Part shown: piece by piece, positions 23,941-31,194 of the stretch | How the letters are laid out: each line of letters begins with the position of its first letter | Position numbering within the stretch: position 1 is the first letter of the stretch | Assembly: GCA_045586785.1 (NCBI GenBank) | Contig: JAZNBA010000075.1 | Location: 1 to 32,845, forward strand | DNA from: UMGS1002 sp045586785 | GTDB lineage: Bacteria > Bacillota > Clostridia > Oscillospirales > CAG-272 | Reading direction: 5' to 3' | DNA: 32,845 nt | Made by a program: the position numbers and the translations under genes | The notes under the pieces: model-generated | What the model was told of the DNA's origin: nothing | What the model saw: the letters and a program-made list of their open reading frames with translations, nothing else | Databases searched by the model: none

Positions 23941-25833
23941 ATGAAAAAGCTTATTGCGCTTGCTCTTATTGCTGTTATGATGCTGTCGGCGTCTGCGTTG
24001 ACTGTTTCTGCGGCAGACACTACCACCCGCACGGGTATTGTGTTTGACAGAGATAAAACCAACGGAGTCAGCCACCCGGTGGACTATTATTATTCGGATA
24101 AAAGGCTTGAAAAAATGCCCAGAACCTTTGAAGCGTGGGTTTATATTCCCAAGAGCGTTCATTCGTCCCGATGCGGCGTTATATTCGGGAACTATATGGC
24201 GTTTCAGAGTGATGATTTCATAAATTTTGAAATACATCAGAGCGGTCTTCCGCGTTTGGTTATGTCCAATCTTGACGGCACGCTCAAGGACTACTTGTTC
24301 CGTAAGGGTATGATAAAGCCTGACGTATGGACACACGTTGCTATCGTTTACGGTACGGGAACCGACGGCAAGCAGGTCGAGTGCTACATAAACGGCGTGC
24401 GCAAGGAAGCGTCCGCAGTGAATAAGTGGTATGAGGCGAATCCCGAAACGCTGGACAATCAAATATGCCTTGGCGGAGATGTTCGCCCGCTCAACACACA
24501 GTCGTTCTTAGGTACTTTGGGCAGCGTCTGGGTGTATTCCGACGTGCGTACTGCCGCCGAGATTAAATCGGATTATGAAAACGGTCCTGACAAAAACGAC
24601 CCCGAGCTGCTTGTTTGCTACGAGATAGACAGCAGCTGTCAGGGTAAGGATATTCCCGACGCCAGCGGCAACGGTTATGATATGATGTACACAAAAATGT
24701 GGATGACCGAGGAGGAAATGCAGGCGGTACGCGATGCCGATCCGTATGAGTACACTTATTCAATCGCGTTTTTGCCCGATATTCAGTACACGACTCAAAA
24801 GTACCCCGCAAATCTTGTTCCCATATATGACTATTTGCTGGAGAGCAAGGATAAACGGAATTTGCAGTACGTGATCGGACTTGGTGATATAACTAACCGC
24901 AATACCGAGGAGGAATGGAAAAACGCCAAGTCCCAGTATGAGCGTCTTAACGGAATACTTCCATATTCATTGGTGCGCGGCAATCACGACATTACCTACA
25001 ATAATTACGCCGAATTGTTTGATTTAACATTTGGCAAAGGCAATTATTATTACGATCACGTTGCCAAAAACGGCGGCTTTATGAACAAGAATTCGGTAAA
25101 GAATACGTATCTGTTGTTCAGCGTGGGCGAGGTTGATTATATTATAATCAATCTTGACTTCGGTGCCACCGATAATATTCTCAGTTGGGCGGGTAAGATA
25201 CTTGATCAGTATCCCGACCACCGCGCAATAATTGCGACTCACGGTTATATGAATATTGACGCAACCACTCTTGATCCCAACGACTCGGCAACTCCGTCCG
25301 CCTACAAAAAAGAATGGAATAATGGTAGCGATATGTGGGAAAGGCTTGTCAGTCAGCATAAAAACGTTGATATTGCGGTAAGCGGACATATACTTCAGGA
25401 TGACGTTTGCGTAGGACCCCAGCAGGGTGTTCACGGTAATACCGTTTACCAGATGCTCATTGACCCGCAGAGCGTGGATAATACGCTAAAGGGCGCGGGA
25501 TTTGTTGCAATGATGTACTTCACCGAGGACGGAAACCACGCCCGCATTGAAATGTACTCAACTGTTTTTAAGAAATATTACAGAGAGTCCAGCACCAGAC
25601 TTTCATTTGATTTCGGTGATCCTGTCCCCGAAACCACTCCCACACCCGAAACCACCACGGCGGCTCCCGAGACAACTGCGGTGCCGGTCGAAACCACAAC
25701 AACAGCTCCCGACACCACCCCGGAGGTGCCCGCGGAAAATGAGAGCGGATGCGGCGCGGGTATTGTTGCTATCATTCCTGCCGCGGTGGCAGTTGTAGGC
25801 GCGGTTATGCTGAGGAAAAAGAGACGCAATTGA
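23941..25833 (+). CDS. Surface-anchored LamG-like plus calcineurin-like metallophosphoesterase
   Basis: 630 residues from ATG 23941 (ATGGAGGAAAACT before it; a longer in-frame start at 23842 runs through the terminator and is rejected). Signal peptide with probable cleavage after VSA24. Residues about 30-210 form a LamG/concanavalin-like domain (FEAWVYIPK, WTHVAIVYG, CYINGVRK). Residues about 273-540 form the phosphoesterase: D280 (FLPDIQY), GLGDITN (D316), RGNHD (N348, H349), THGYM (H434) and SGHI (H483). The first motif is DxQ where the family usually has DxH. A Pro/Glu/Thr linker (about 562-600) leads to ESGCGAG, a membrane helix and RKKRR, a C-terminal anchor without LPxTG. The role is probably hydrolysis of phosphoester groups at the cell surface; the substrate is unknown. 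Confidence 0.87.
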   Translation: MKKLIALALIAVMMLSASALTVSAADTTTRTGIVFDRDKTNGVSHPVDYYYSDKRLEKMPRTFEAWVYIPKSVHSSRCGVIFGNYMAFQSDDFINFEIHQSGLPRLVMSNLDGTLKDYLFRKGMIKPDVWTHVAIVYGTGTDGKQVECYINGVRKEASAVNKWYEANPETLDNQICLGGDVRPLNTQSFLGTLGSVWVYSDVRTAAEIKSDYENGPDKNDPELLVCYEIDSSCQGKDIPDASGNGYDMMYTKMWMTEEEMQAVRDADPYEYTYSIAFLPDIQYTTQKYPANLVPIYDYLLESKDKRNLQYVIGLGDITNRNTEEEWKNAKSQYERLNGILPYSLVRGNHDITYNNYAELFDLTFGKGNYYYDHVAKNGGFMNKNSVKNTYLLFSVGEVDYIIINLDFGATDNILSWAGKILDQYPDHRAIIATHGYMNIDATTLDPNDSATPSAYKKEWNNGSDMWERLVSQHKNVDIAVSGHILQDDVCVGPQQGVHGNTVYQMLIDPQSVDNTLKGAGFVAMMYFTEDGNHARIEMYSTVFKKYYRESSTRLSFDFGDPVPETTPTPETTTAAPETTAVPVETTTTAPDTTPEVPAENESGCGAGIVAIIPAAVAVVGAVMLRKKRRN

Positions 25834-25936
25834 GAAAAGTCGGCACCGCTCCCGAGGAATTTGACGAAATATACATAAAAAAGCATGATACCAACAGGAG
25901 CAGACGGTGCATCGTATATTTTATATTAATTCGCTG

Positions 25937-25965
25937 TTGACTTTTGTGAACGCCTATGCTATAAT
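25937..25965 (+). promoter_or_regulatory. Extended -10 sigma-A promoter
   Basis: TTGACT (25937-25942), a 17-bp spacer ending in TGC, then TATAAT (25960-25965). It drives the small membrane protein gene at 26016. Confidence 0.8.
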
Positions 25966-26015
25966 AAAAATGCATATAATGCAAATTCATTTAATTTTTA
26001 TTCATTGGAGGCAGT

Positions 26016-26684
26016 ATGGATTACGCAGGTTTGATGAGAGGTCTGAAAAATGAAGTTTTGAACAGTGTTCAGTACAAAAGAATGCCACAGGTATACCGTG
26101 TACTGATGATCATTTTAATGATACCGCACATAGTTATGTTTATTGCTTCATTGGTCAATTACTACGTATTGTTGTTTGCGCACAAGATGCTTTCCGCGCC
26201 CAAGGATTATTTGCAGAATTGGTTGAAGGCTGAGGGCAGTGAAGTCAAGCATGCCACACAAGCAGTTTTGTATTTTCTCTGTATCCCGATCATCTGGACG
26301 TTCCAGATCATATTGGCGCTTCAGGCAATATCGTTCTTCTGTGTCTGGTTCCTCGCGATGATCAGCGCGTATATTATCAGTCTTGGTGGAATCAGATGGC
26401 AGCCCTTTATCAACGAGGCAAAATACGATACCGCTGATGAGTATATGTATTATCCTTCCCTTGAGAGTGCTAAACTTTTCACACTGGTGCTTGCGGGCGT
26501 TACCGGTACATCCTTGTTTATGCTGATGATGAACATTATTTTCAGAGCAGCAGAACTGTTTGAGGTTGCCGGAATATTTGGTATTATATATGGTGTGCTG
26601 TGGGTGATATATTTGCTGATAACCGCCGTTGTTACACCCATTGTTTTCCGCAAAAAGAAAATTGAGCCCATTCAGTATTATTGA
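26016..26684 (+). CDS. Multi-pass membrane protein of unknown function
   Basis: 222 residues with about four to five hydrophobic segments: about 26-50 (VLMIILMIPHIVMFIASLV), 84-122 (long, probably two helices, with FLCIPIIWTFQIILAL), 150-172 (LFTLVLAGVTGTSLFMLMM) and 180-210 (IFGIIYGVLWVIYLLITA). Short basic ends (RKKKIEP) suggest a cytoplasmic C-terminus. There is no enzymatic motif and no transporter signature, and I do not recognise the family. ATTGGAGG precedes ATG. Its own promoter and a strong terminator make it a single-gene unit. Confidence 0.65.
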   Translation: MDYAGLMRGLKNEVLNSVQYKRMPQVYRVLMIILMIPHIVMFIASLVNYYVLLFAHKMLSAPKDYLQNWLKAEGSEVKHATQAVLYFLCIPIIWTFQIILALQAISFFCVWFLAMISAYIISLGGIRWQPFINEAKYDTADEYMYYPSLESAKLFTLVLAGVTGTSLFMLMMNIIFRAAELFEVAGIFGIIYGVLWVIYLLITAVVTPIVFRKKKIEPIQYY

Positions 26685-26698
26685 TCATACATAGTTTC

Positions 26699-26733
26699 AA
26701 AGCGCAACTGTCTCGGTTGCGCTTTGCTTTTTC
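26699..26733 (+). terminator. Terminator after the membrane protein gene
   Basis: AAAGCGCAAC (26699-26708) pairs perfectly with GTTGCGCTTT (26716-26725), followed by GCTTTTTC. Confidence 0.9.
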
Positions 26734-26734
26734 A

Positions 26735-26763
26735 TTGACATATAACAATAGGTGTGTTATAAT
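26735..26763 (+). promoter_or_regulatory. Perfect-consensus sigma-A promoter of the sulfatase operon
   Basis: TTGACA (26735-26740), a 17-bp spacer and TATAAT (26758-26763). The start codon at 26793 is only 29 bp on. Confidence 0.88.
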
Positions 26764-26792
26764 ATAACTATAAAACAAATTCGAGGTAAGAA

Positions 26793-28280
26793 ATGGCTTC
26801 AAAAAGACCTAATGTGGTTTTTATTTTGACCGACGATCAGCGTTACGGAACTATACGCGCGCTTGGCAACAATGAAATAAACACTCCAAACCTTGACAGG
26901 CTTGTGGAGAGGGGAACTTCATTTCTCAATGCGCACATCCCCGGCGGCACGGCAAGCGCGGTGTGTATGCCCAGCCGTGCTATGATAAACAGCGGCATGA
27001 CGCTGTTCCGCTTCCGGGACAACGGCAAAAATCTGCCCGATAACTGTGTGACTATGGGGCAGGCGTTCAAGAATGGCGGCTATCACACTCACGGCATCGG
27101 CAAATGGCACAACGGCACCGACAGCTACGCCCGCAGCTTCTGCTCTGGCGACGATATTTTCTTCGGCGGCATGTGGGATCACTGGAATGTGCCCGTCTGC
27201 GACTTCCGCGAGGACGGCGTATATGACAAAGAGATATGCTTTGTTCCCAATTTTTCGGCAAATATGACACCTGTCAAGGTGCTTGCCGATAAAATACACG
27301 CAGGCGTCCATTCCACCGAGCTGTTTTCAGCCGATGCTGTAAAGTTTATCGAGGATTATGACGGTGACGCGCCGTTTATGATGTATCTGTCGTATCTGGC
27401 GCCCCACGATCCAAGGACAATGCCCGAAAAATATCGCAATATGTATCGCGCCGAGGATATAACCTTGCCGCCCAATTTCCGCGAAATGCCCGAATTCAGC
27501 TTTGGCTGGGCAAAGGGCAGAGACGAGGTAACGGCGGGCTATCCCCGCCGTCCCGAGGATGTAAAACAGCACATTGCCGATTATTATGCAATGATAAGTC
27601 ATCTTGATGACCGCATTGGCGAGATACTGGCTACGCTTGAAGGACGCGGCATGGCCGAAAATACCATTGTGGTTTTCTGTGGTGACAACGGACTTGCAAT
27701 CGGTCAGCACGGACTTATGGGCAAGCAAAGCGTTTACGAGCACAGCACGCGTCTGCCCCTTGTAATGGCAGGTCCGGGCATACCCCGCGGCAAGCGGCTG
27801 GAGCAGTACGTATATTTGCTGGACATTTACCCCACGCTGTGCGAGCTGTGCGGTGTTGATATTCCCGAGGGTGTTGAGGGCAAAAGCTTTGCGCATATGT
27901 TTGATGATGACAGCTTTGTGACGCGCCCCGATATTTACTACGCGTTTCAGGCTCGTATCCGCGGTGTTGCCGACGGAAAATACAAGCTGATCGAATACAG
28001 AACCGAAAATCTCAAGCTGACACAGCTGTTTGATCTTGAAAATGACCCGTATGAGACGCGGAATCTGTTTGACTGCGAGGGATACGAGCATATAACCGAG
28101 CGCTTGCGCGCGCGTATGCTTGAATACCGCGACGAGTGGGGGGAGCAAAACCACATTTACGGTCAGCAATTCTGGGAGCAGTGGGACAGATATGAAACTG
28201 CGGCACTGCACGGCGTGGATCAGCCCAAGGGTACGTCAATGGTAAACCAGACCCGTGAGTGGGGCAAAGCGAAAAAGTAA
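26793..28280 (+). CDS. Type I sulfatase, apparently cytoplasmic
   Basis: 495 residues. It opens with PNVVFILTDDQ (metal ligands Asp14 and Asp15), has the sulfatase signature VCMPSRAMINSG with Cys58 as the residue converted to formylglycine (Cys-type C-x-P-S-R), GIGKWH (Lys104, His106), APHDP (His205) and FCGDNG (Asp298, Asn299). The full active site is therefore present, and it should hydrolyse a sulfate ester once matured by a formylglycine-generating enzyme or radical-SAM maturase, neither of which is in the window. No signal peptide precedes the catalytic domain, so the substrate is presumably imported first. It is the first gene of a three-gene operon; the gap to the next gene is 34 bp with no terminator. 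The substrate is not readable, but a sulfated sugar fits the neighbours. Confidence 0.9.
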   Translation: MASKRPNVVFILTDDQRYGTIRALGNNEINTPNLDRLVERGTSFLNAHIPGGTASAVCMPSRAMINSGMTLFRFRDNGKNLPDNCVTMGQAFKNGGYHTHGIGKWHNGTDSYARSFCSGDDIFFGGMWDHWNVPVCDFREDGVYDKEICFVPNFSANMTPVKVLADKIHAGVHSTELFSADAVKFIEDYDGDAPFMMYLSYLAPHDPRTMPEKYRNMYRAEDITLPPNFREMPEFSFGWAKGRDEVTAGYPRRPEDVKQHIADYYAMISHLDDRIGEILATLEGRGMAENTIVVFCGDNGLAIGQHGLMGKQSVYEHSTRLPLVMAGPGIPRGKRLEQYVYLLDIYPTLCELCGVDIPEGVEGKSFAHMFDDDSFVTRPDIYYAFQARIRGVADGKYKLIEYRTENLKLTQLFDLENDPYETRNLFDCEGYEHITERLRARMLEYRDEWGEQNHIYGQQFWEQWDRYETAALHGVDQPKGTSMVNQTREWGKAKK

Positions 28281-28314
28281 AAAAAATATTTATTATAAAG
28301 GCAAGGTAAAAATT

Positions 28315-29211
28315 ATGCTGTTATCAACTCAAAATTCATTTCTGCGCGGTATGTTCGGCGACTTTGAGGCGGTAGACATTCTGAAAAACGCGGGTTATGA
28401 CAATATTGACCTGTCCATGTTTCATATGTCGCGCCCCGGAAGTCCCTTCAATGAGCCGGACTGGGAGGAGTATGCAAACAAGCTGAAGGCTTACTCCGAC
28501 GAAAAGGGAGTTGTTTACAACCAGAGCCACATTCCTTTCACCTTTGACTGGGCAAAGGAAGGCGAGTGGGAGCGTACCATTAAGGACACTCAGTATCGCG
28601 CGCTTGATATTTGCGGCATTATGGGCGTTAAGTACGTAGTCGTACACCCTATTCACCATATGGTCTATCCCGGTCACGAGCAGGAGATCTATGATATCAA
28701 TATGCGTTATTACAGCAGTCTGATACCTTTCTGCGAGAAATACGGATATAAGATCGCTATTGAAAATATGTGGCAGAGAGAGCAAAAGACCAAGAGAATT
28801 TGCCACGATACCTGCTCGCGCATGGAGGAGCTTATCCGTTATATTGACGGTCTTGGCGGAACTGAACATTTTGTGGCGTGCCTTGATATCGGTCATACCT
28901 CGCTGGTAGGTCTTGAGCCGCAGGACTGCATACGCGAGCTGGGACACAAGTATCTGCACTCACTGCACGTTCACGACAACGATTATACAGGCGACCAGCA
29001 TCTGCTTCCCGGTCAGGGGCTGCTTAATTGGGACGAGGTCTGCCGCGCCCTTGCCGATATTGATTACGACGGTGAGCTTACATACGAGGCAGATAACTTC
29101 CTCAAGCGCTTCTCCAAGGATATGATGCCCCTTGCTGTCAAATTTATGAACGACATAGGCAATCATCTTTGCGATAAAATTGAAAAATATAAGGCAGAGT
29201 CCGCAAAATAA
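28315..29211 (+). CDS. Sugar phosphate isomerase/epimerase-like TIM-barrel protein
   Basis: 298 residues from ATG 28315; an earlier ATG at 28255 lies inside the sulfatase gene and lacks a ribosome site. The motifs are those of the xylose isomerase-like/AP-endonuclease-2 superfamily: VVVHP, IAIENMW (metal-binding Glu), CLDIGHT (Asp and His), LHVHDND and LTYEAD (final Glu). These supply a divalent-metal site on a (beta/alpha)8 barrel, typical of sugar epimerases and isomerases. The length is normal. Between a sulfatase and a solute-binding protein, it likely acts on the desulfated sugar. The exact reaction cannot be told, since this superfamily is functionally broad. Confidence 0.85.
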   Translation: MLLSTQNSFLRGMFGDFEAVDILKNAGYDNIDLSMFHMSRPGSPFNEPDWEEYANKLKAYSDEKGVVYNQSHIPFTFDWAKEGEWERTIKDTQYRALDICGIMGVKYVVVHPIHHMVYPGHEQEIYDINMRYYSSLIPFCEKYGYKIAIENMWQREQKTKRICHDTCSRMEELIRYIDGLGGTEHFVACLDIGHTSLVGLEPQDCIRELGHKYLHSLHVHDNDYTGDQHLLPGQGLLNWDEVCRALADIDYDGELTYEADNFLKRFSKDMMPLAVKFMNDIGNHLCDKIEKYKAESAK

Positions 29212-29263
29212 GATCATATGACCCCGGCAAAATATTTTTATATGAATATATGAGAGGTTTGAC

Positions 29264-30778
29264 ATGAAAAAATTTGTTGCGATTTTATGCGTATTAGCAA
29301 TGCTTTTGACTTTTGCAGCTTGCGCTACCGGTGATAATGGCGAAACCATTGACACCACTACAGCTGCCGCGGCAGACGTAAATACCCCCTCCGACACCAC
29401 TGCGCCGTCCGGTGATAACGCTACCACTGCCGAGCCTGTTGAGACTGTGCCGCCTTCCGCTTTTGAGTCGGTGGAGAAGCAAGACCTTGAACAGTACGTA
29501 TTCACCATCCGTTATGCGGACTTTGACGATTGCTATACCGATTTCTATACCGAGGGACAGAACGGTAATATTCTCAATGACGCTGTATACAACCGTAATT
29601 TGTTGGTTGAGGATGCGCTCAATGTAAAATTTGATATTTCCTGGGATAACTATACCAAAATAAATGAGGATGTCAGAACGCAGGTAAGCGCGGGCGACCA
29701 TGCTTATGACCTGTTTTCCAGCCAGCGTACTTGCCTTGCGCTGAGCTACGGAGGATATCTTTACAACATGAATGATATATCCACGCTCCGTCTTGATGAG
29801 GAATGGTGGGACCAGGGCTATATCGACACTATGACAGTAAATGACAGACTTTATACCATTGTGGGTGATATCAGCGTTGCAAGCCTTTTGTTTGTTTCCT
29901 CGCTGACCTTTAACAAGCGTCTGATCGAAAGCTACGGGCTCAAGGTTCCTTATGATACGGTCCGTGACGGCAAGTGGACCTTTGACGCTATGCAGACATT
30001 GCTTGCAAATACTTCCGCCGATCTTAACAACGACGGTCAGATGACAAGAGAAGAGGACCAGTTCGCGCTTCTGGGCTGGGGCTCTGAATCGGGTTACAGC
30101 TTGTTCTATTCCACGGGCTTTAAGTTTATGAACCGCAATGCCTCCGGTGATATTGTTTTGGAATACGATGCGGAAAAGTTTGTAAATATTATCGAAAAGA
30201 TCAGAGAGGTCTGGGACCCCGCTACTACATATTTCAACAACGGCTCCGGCCGTGAAGAGCACACAGCTACCTGGAAGATATTTGCTGACAGCAGAGCTGT
30301 ATGCGCGGATATAGTTTTGTCCAAGATCGGAACCTACTTCTCGGATATGACCGATGACTACGGCATAGTTCCGCTGCCCAAGTTTGATGAAAAACAGCAG
30401 GATTACGTGACATATGCCGGATTTACCGTTCCTATGCTGATGATACCCGCCAACGAGCAGGATGCTGAGCGTTCGGGCTTGATCATGGAGGCATTTTGCT
30501 GTGCATCCTATGACAATGTAACTCCCGATCTGCTTGAGATCGTCACTAAGGTCAAAAACGTTCGTGACGAGGATTCTTCGGAAATGATCAACATTATTAT
30601 TCGTACCAAGCTGTATGATACCGCGCATTTCTTCGCGCTGACAGGATGCGGCGATATTTCCCGTAACCTTATAGCAAATCCCACGTCCAATGCGGCGTCC
30701 TTGCTTAAAGCGCAAAAGTCGGCGGCAAACAGACAGTGGCAAAAGATCCAGGACGAGTACGATAAGCTTTCCAAATAA
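29264..30778 (+). CDS. Extracellular solute-binding lipoprotein (ABC transporter family 1-like)
   Basis: 504 residues. The signal peptide ends in the lipobox TFAAC (lipidated Cys20), followed by a Thr/Asp/Ala-rich linker to about residue 65. The body has the two-lobe solute-binding look: WTFDAMQTLLANTSADLNND with a calcium-loop-like DLNNDGQMTREED, then RAVCADIVLSKIG, YGIVPLPKFDEKQ (a hallmark of carbohydrate-binding family 1 proteins) and a helical end. It is the last gene of the sulfatase operon (52-bp gap, ribosome site GAGAGG) and is followed by a strong terminator. No permease or ATPase genes accompany it, so it must borrow a transporter encoded elsewhere, or act as a receptor. Confidence 0.85.
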   Translation: MKKFVAILCVLAMLLTFAACATGDNGETIDTTTAAAADVNTPSDTTAPSGDNATTAEPVETVPPSAFESVEKQDLEQYVFTIRYADFDDCYTDFYTEGQNGNILNDAVYNRNLLVEDALNVKFDISWDNYTKINEDVRTQVSAGDHAYDLFSSQRTCLALSYGGYLYNMNDISTLRLDEEWWDQGYIDTMTVNDRLYTIVGDISVASLLFVSSLTFNKRLIESYGLKVPYDTVRDGKWTFDAMQTLLANTSADLNNDGQMTREEDQFALLGWGSESGYSLFYSTGFKFMNRNASGDIVLEYDAEKFVNIIEKIREVWDPATTYFNNGSGREEHTATWKIFADSRAVCADIVLSKIGTYFSDMTDDYGIVPLPKFDEKQQDYVTYAGFTVPMLMIPANEQDAERSGLIMEAFCCASYDNVTPDLLEIVTKVKNVRDEDSSEMINIIIRTKLYDTAHFFALTGCGDISRNLIANPTSNAASLLKAQKSAANRQWQKIQDEYDKLSK

Positions 30779-30787
30779 ACTAAAAGT

Positions 30788-30826
30788 CAGTCCGCGCACA
30801 CACGTGCGCGGACTGTTGATTTTTTT
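30788..30826 (+). terminator. Terminator of the sulfatase operon
   Basis: CAGTCCGCGCAC (30788-30799) pairs perfectly with GTGCGCGGACTG (30804-30815), followed by a T-rich run. Confidence 0.92.
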
Positions 30827-30837
30827 CAAAAAAATAC

Positions 30838-30866
30838 TTGACAAAAGAAATATTGTGTGATATAAT
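30838..30866 (+). promoter_or_regulatory. Perfect-consensus sigma-A promoter of the T-box transcript
   Basis: TTGACA (30838-30843), a 17-bp spacer and TATAAT (30861-30866). Transcription should start near 30873, just before the leader structure. Confidence 0.9.
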
Positions 30867-30872
30867 TTTTCA

Positions 30873-31148
30873 CATCAAAACGCAAAGATGCGGAATAGTA
30901 TGCAAAAATCTCCACTTTCAGAGAAATGTCGGTCGGTGCGAGACATGGGGGGAGTTTTGCTGAACTCACCGCGGAGCGGTTGTCATGAAAATTAAGAATA
31001 GTGACAAACGGGAACTCCCGTCATAGAGTTAAGATGTGTCGGCATCTAAAGTGCACCCTTGAGGGGGTGAAGAAGAGTGGTACCGCGGAAACAGATCATT
31101 GTGCGTTTTCGTCTCTTTGAATCAACAAAGAGTCGGGAACGTTTTTTT
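30873..31148 (+). promoter_or_regulatory. T-box leader, probable tRNA-Leu (specifier CUC)
   Basis: A classical T-box. Stem I features are visible in order: GAATAGTAT (AGTA motif), CAGAGAAATGTCGG (AG bulge), CGGTGCGAG (distal loop), then CTGAA-CTC-ACC, where CTC (30965-30967) is the likely specifier codon for Leu. The T-box sequence GAGTGGTACCGCGG is at 31075-31088. In its TGGT (31078-31081) the variable base is U, which matches an A discriminator as in tRNA-Leu. The competing terminator is at 31104-31148. Uncharged tRNA-Leu would therefore switch on the LeuA-like gene. The specifier was read by eye; ACC (Thr) one triplet later is the main alternative. Confidence 0.9.
31104..31148 (+). terminator. 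T-box regulated terminator
   Basis: CGTTTTCGTCTCTTTG (31104-31119) pairs with CAAAGAGTCGGGAACG (31126-31141), with two G-U pairs and one mismatch, followed by TTTTTTT. Confidence 0.88.
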
Positions 31149-31194
31149 GTTGAAAAATATGTGTATATTATAAATTTGAAAGGGGTTCTCAAAA

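Noticed and set aside
25834..25936. Possible terminator (CACCGCTCC against GGAGCAGACGGTG) after the phosphoesterase gene
   Set aside because: The stem needs a three-base bulge and a long loop, and there is no T-run, so it is not convincing.
28255..28314. Earlier ATG for the TIM-barrel protein
   Set aside because: It overlaps the sulfatase end out of frame, has no ribosome site and adds a Lys-rich stretch not expected at a TIM-barrel start.
29294..30844. Open frame of 516 codons on the minus strand
   Set aside because: It lies entirely opposite the solute-binding protein gene and runs through the terminator. It has no ribosome site or promoter and codes for low-complexity Cys/Ile-rich sequence, so it is a shadow of the + strand codon pattern.
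30968..30970. ACC (Thr) as T-box specifier
   Set aside because: CTC one triplet earlier follows GAA in the usual position and agrees with the LeuA-like gene. Not fully excluded without a covariance alignment.
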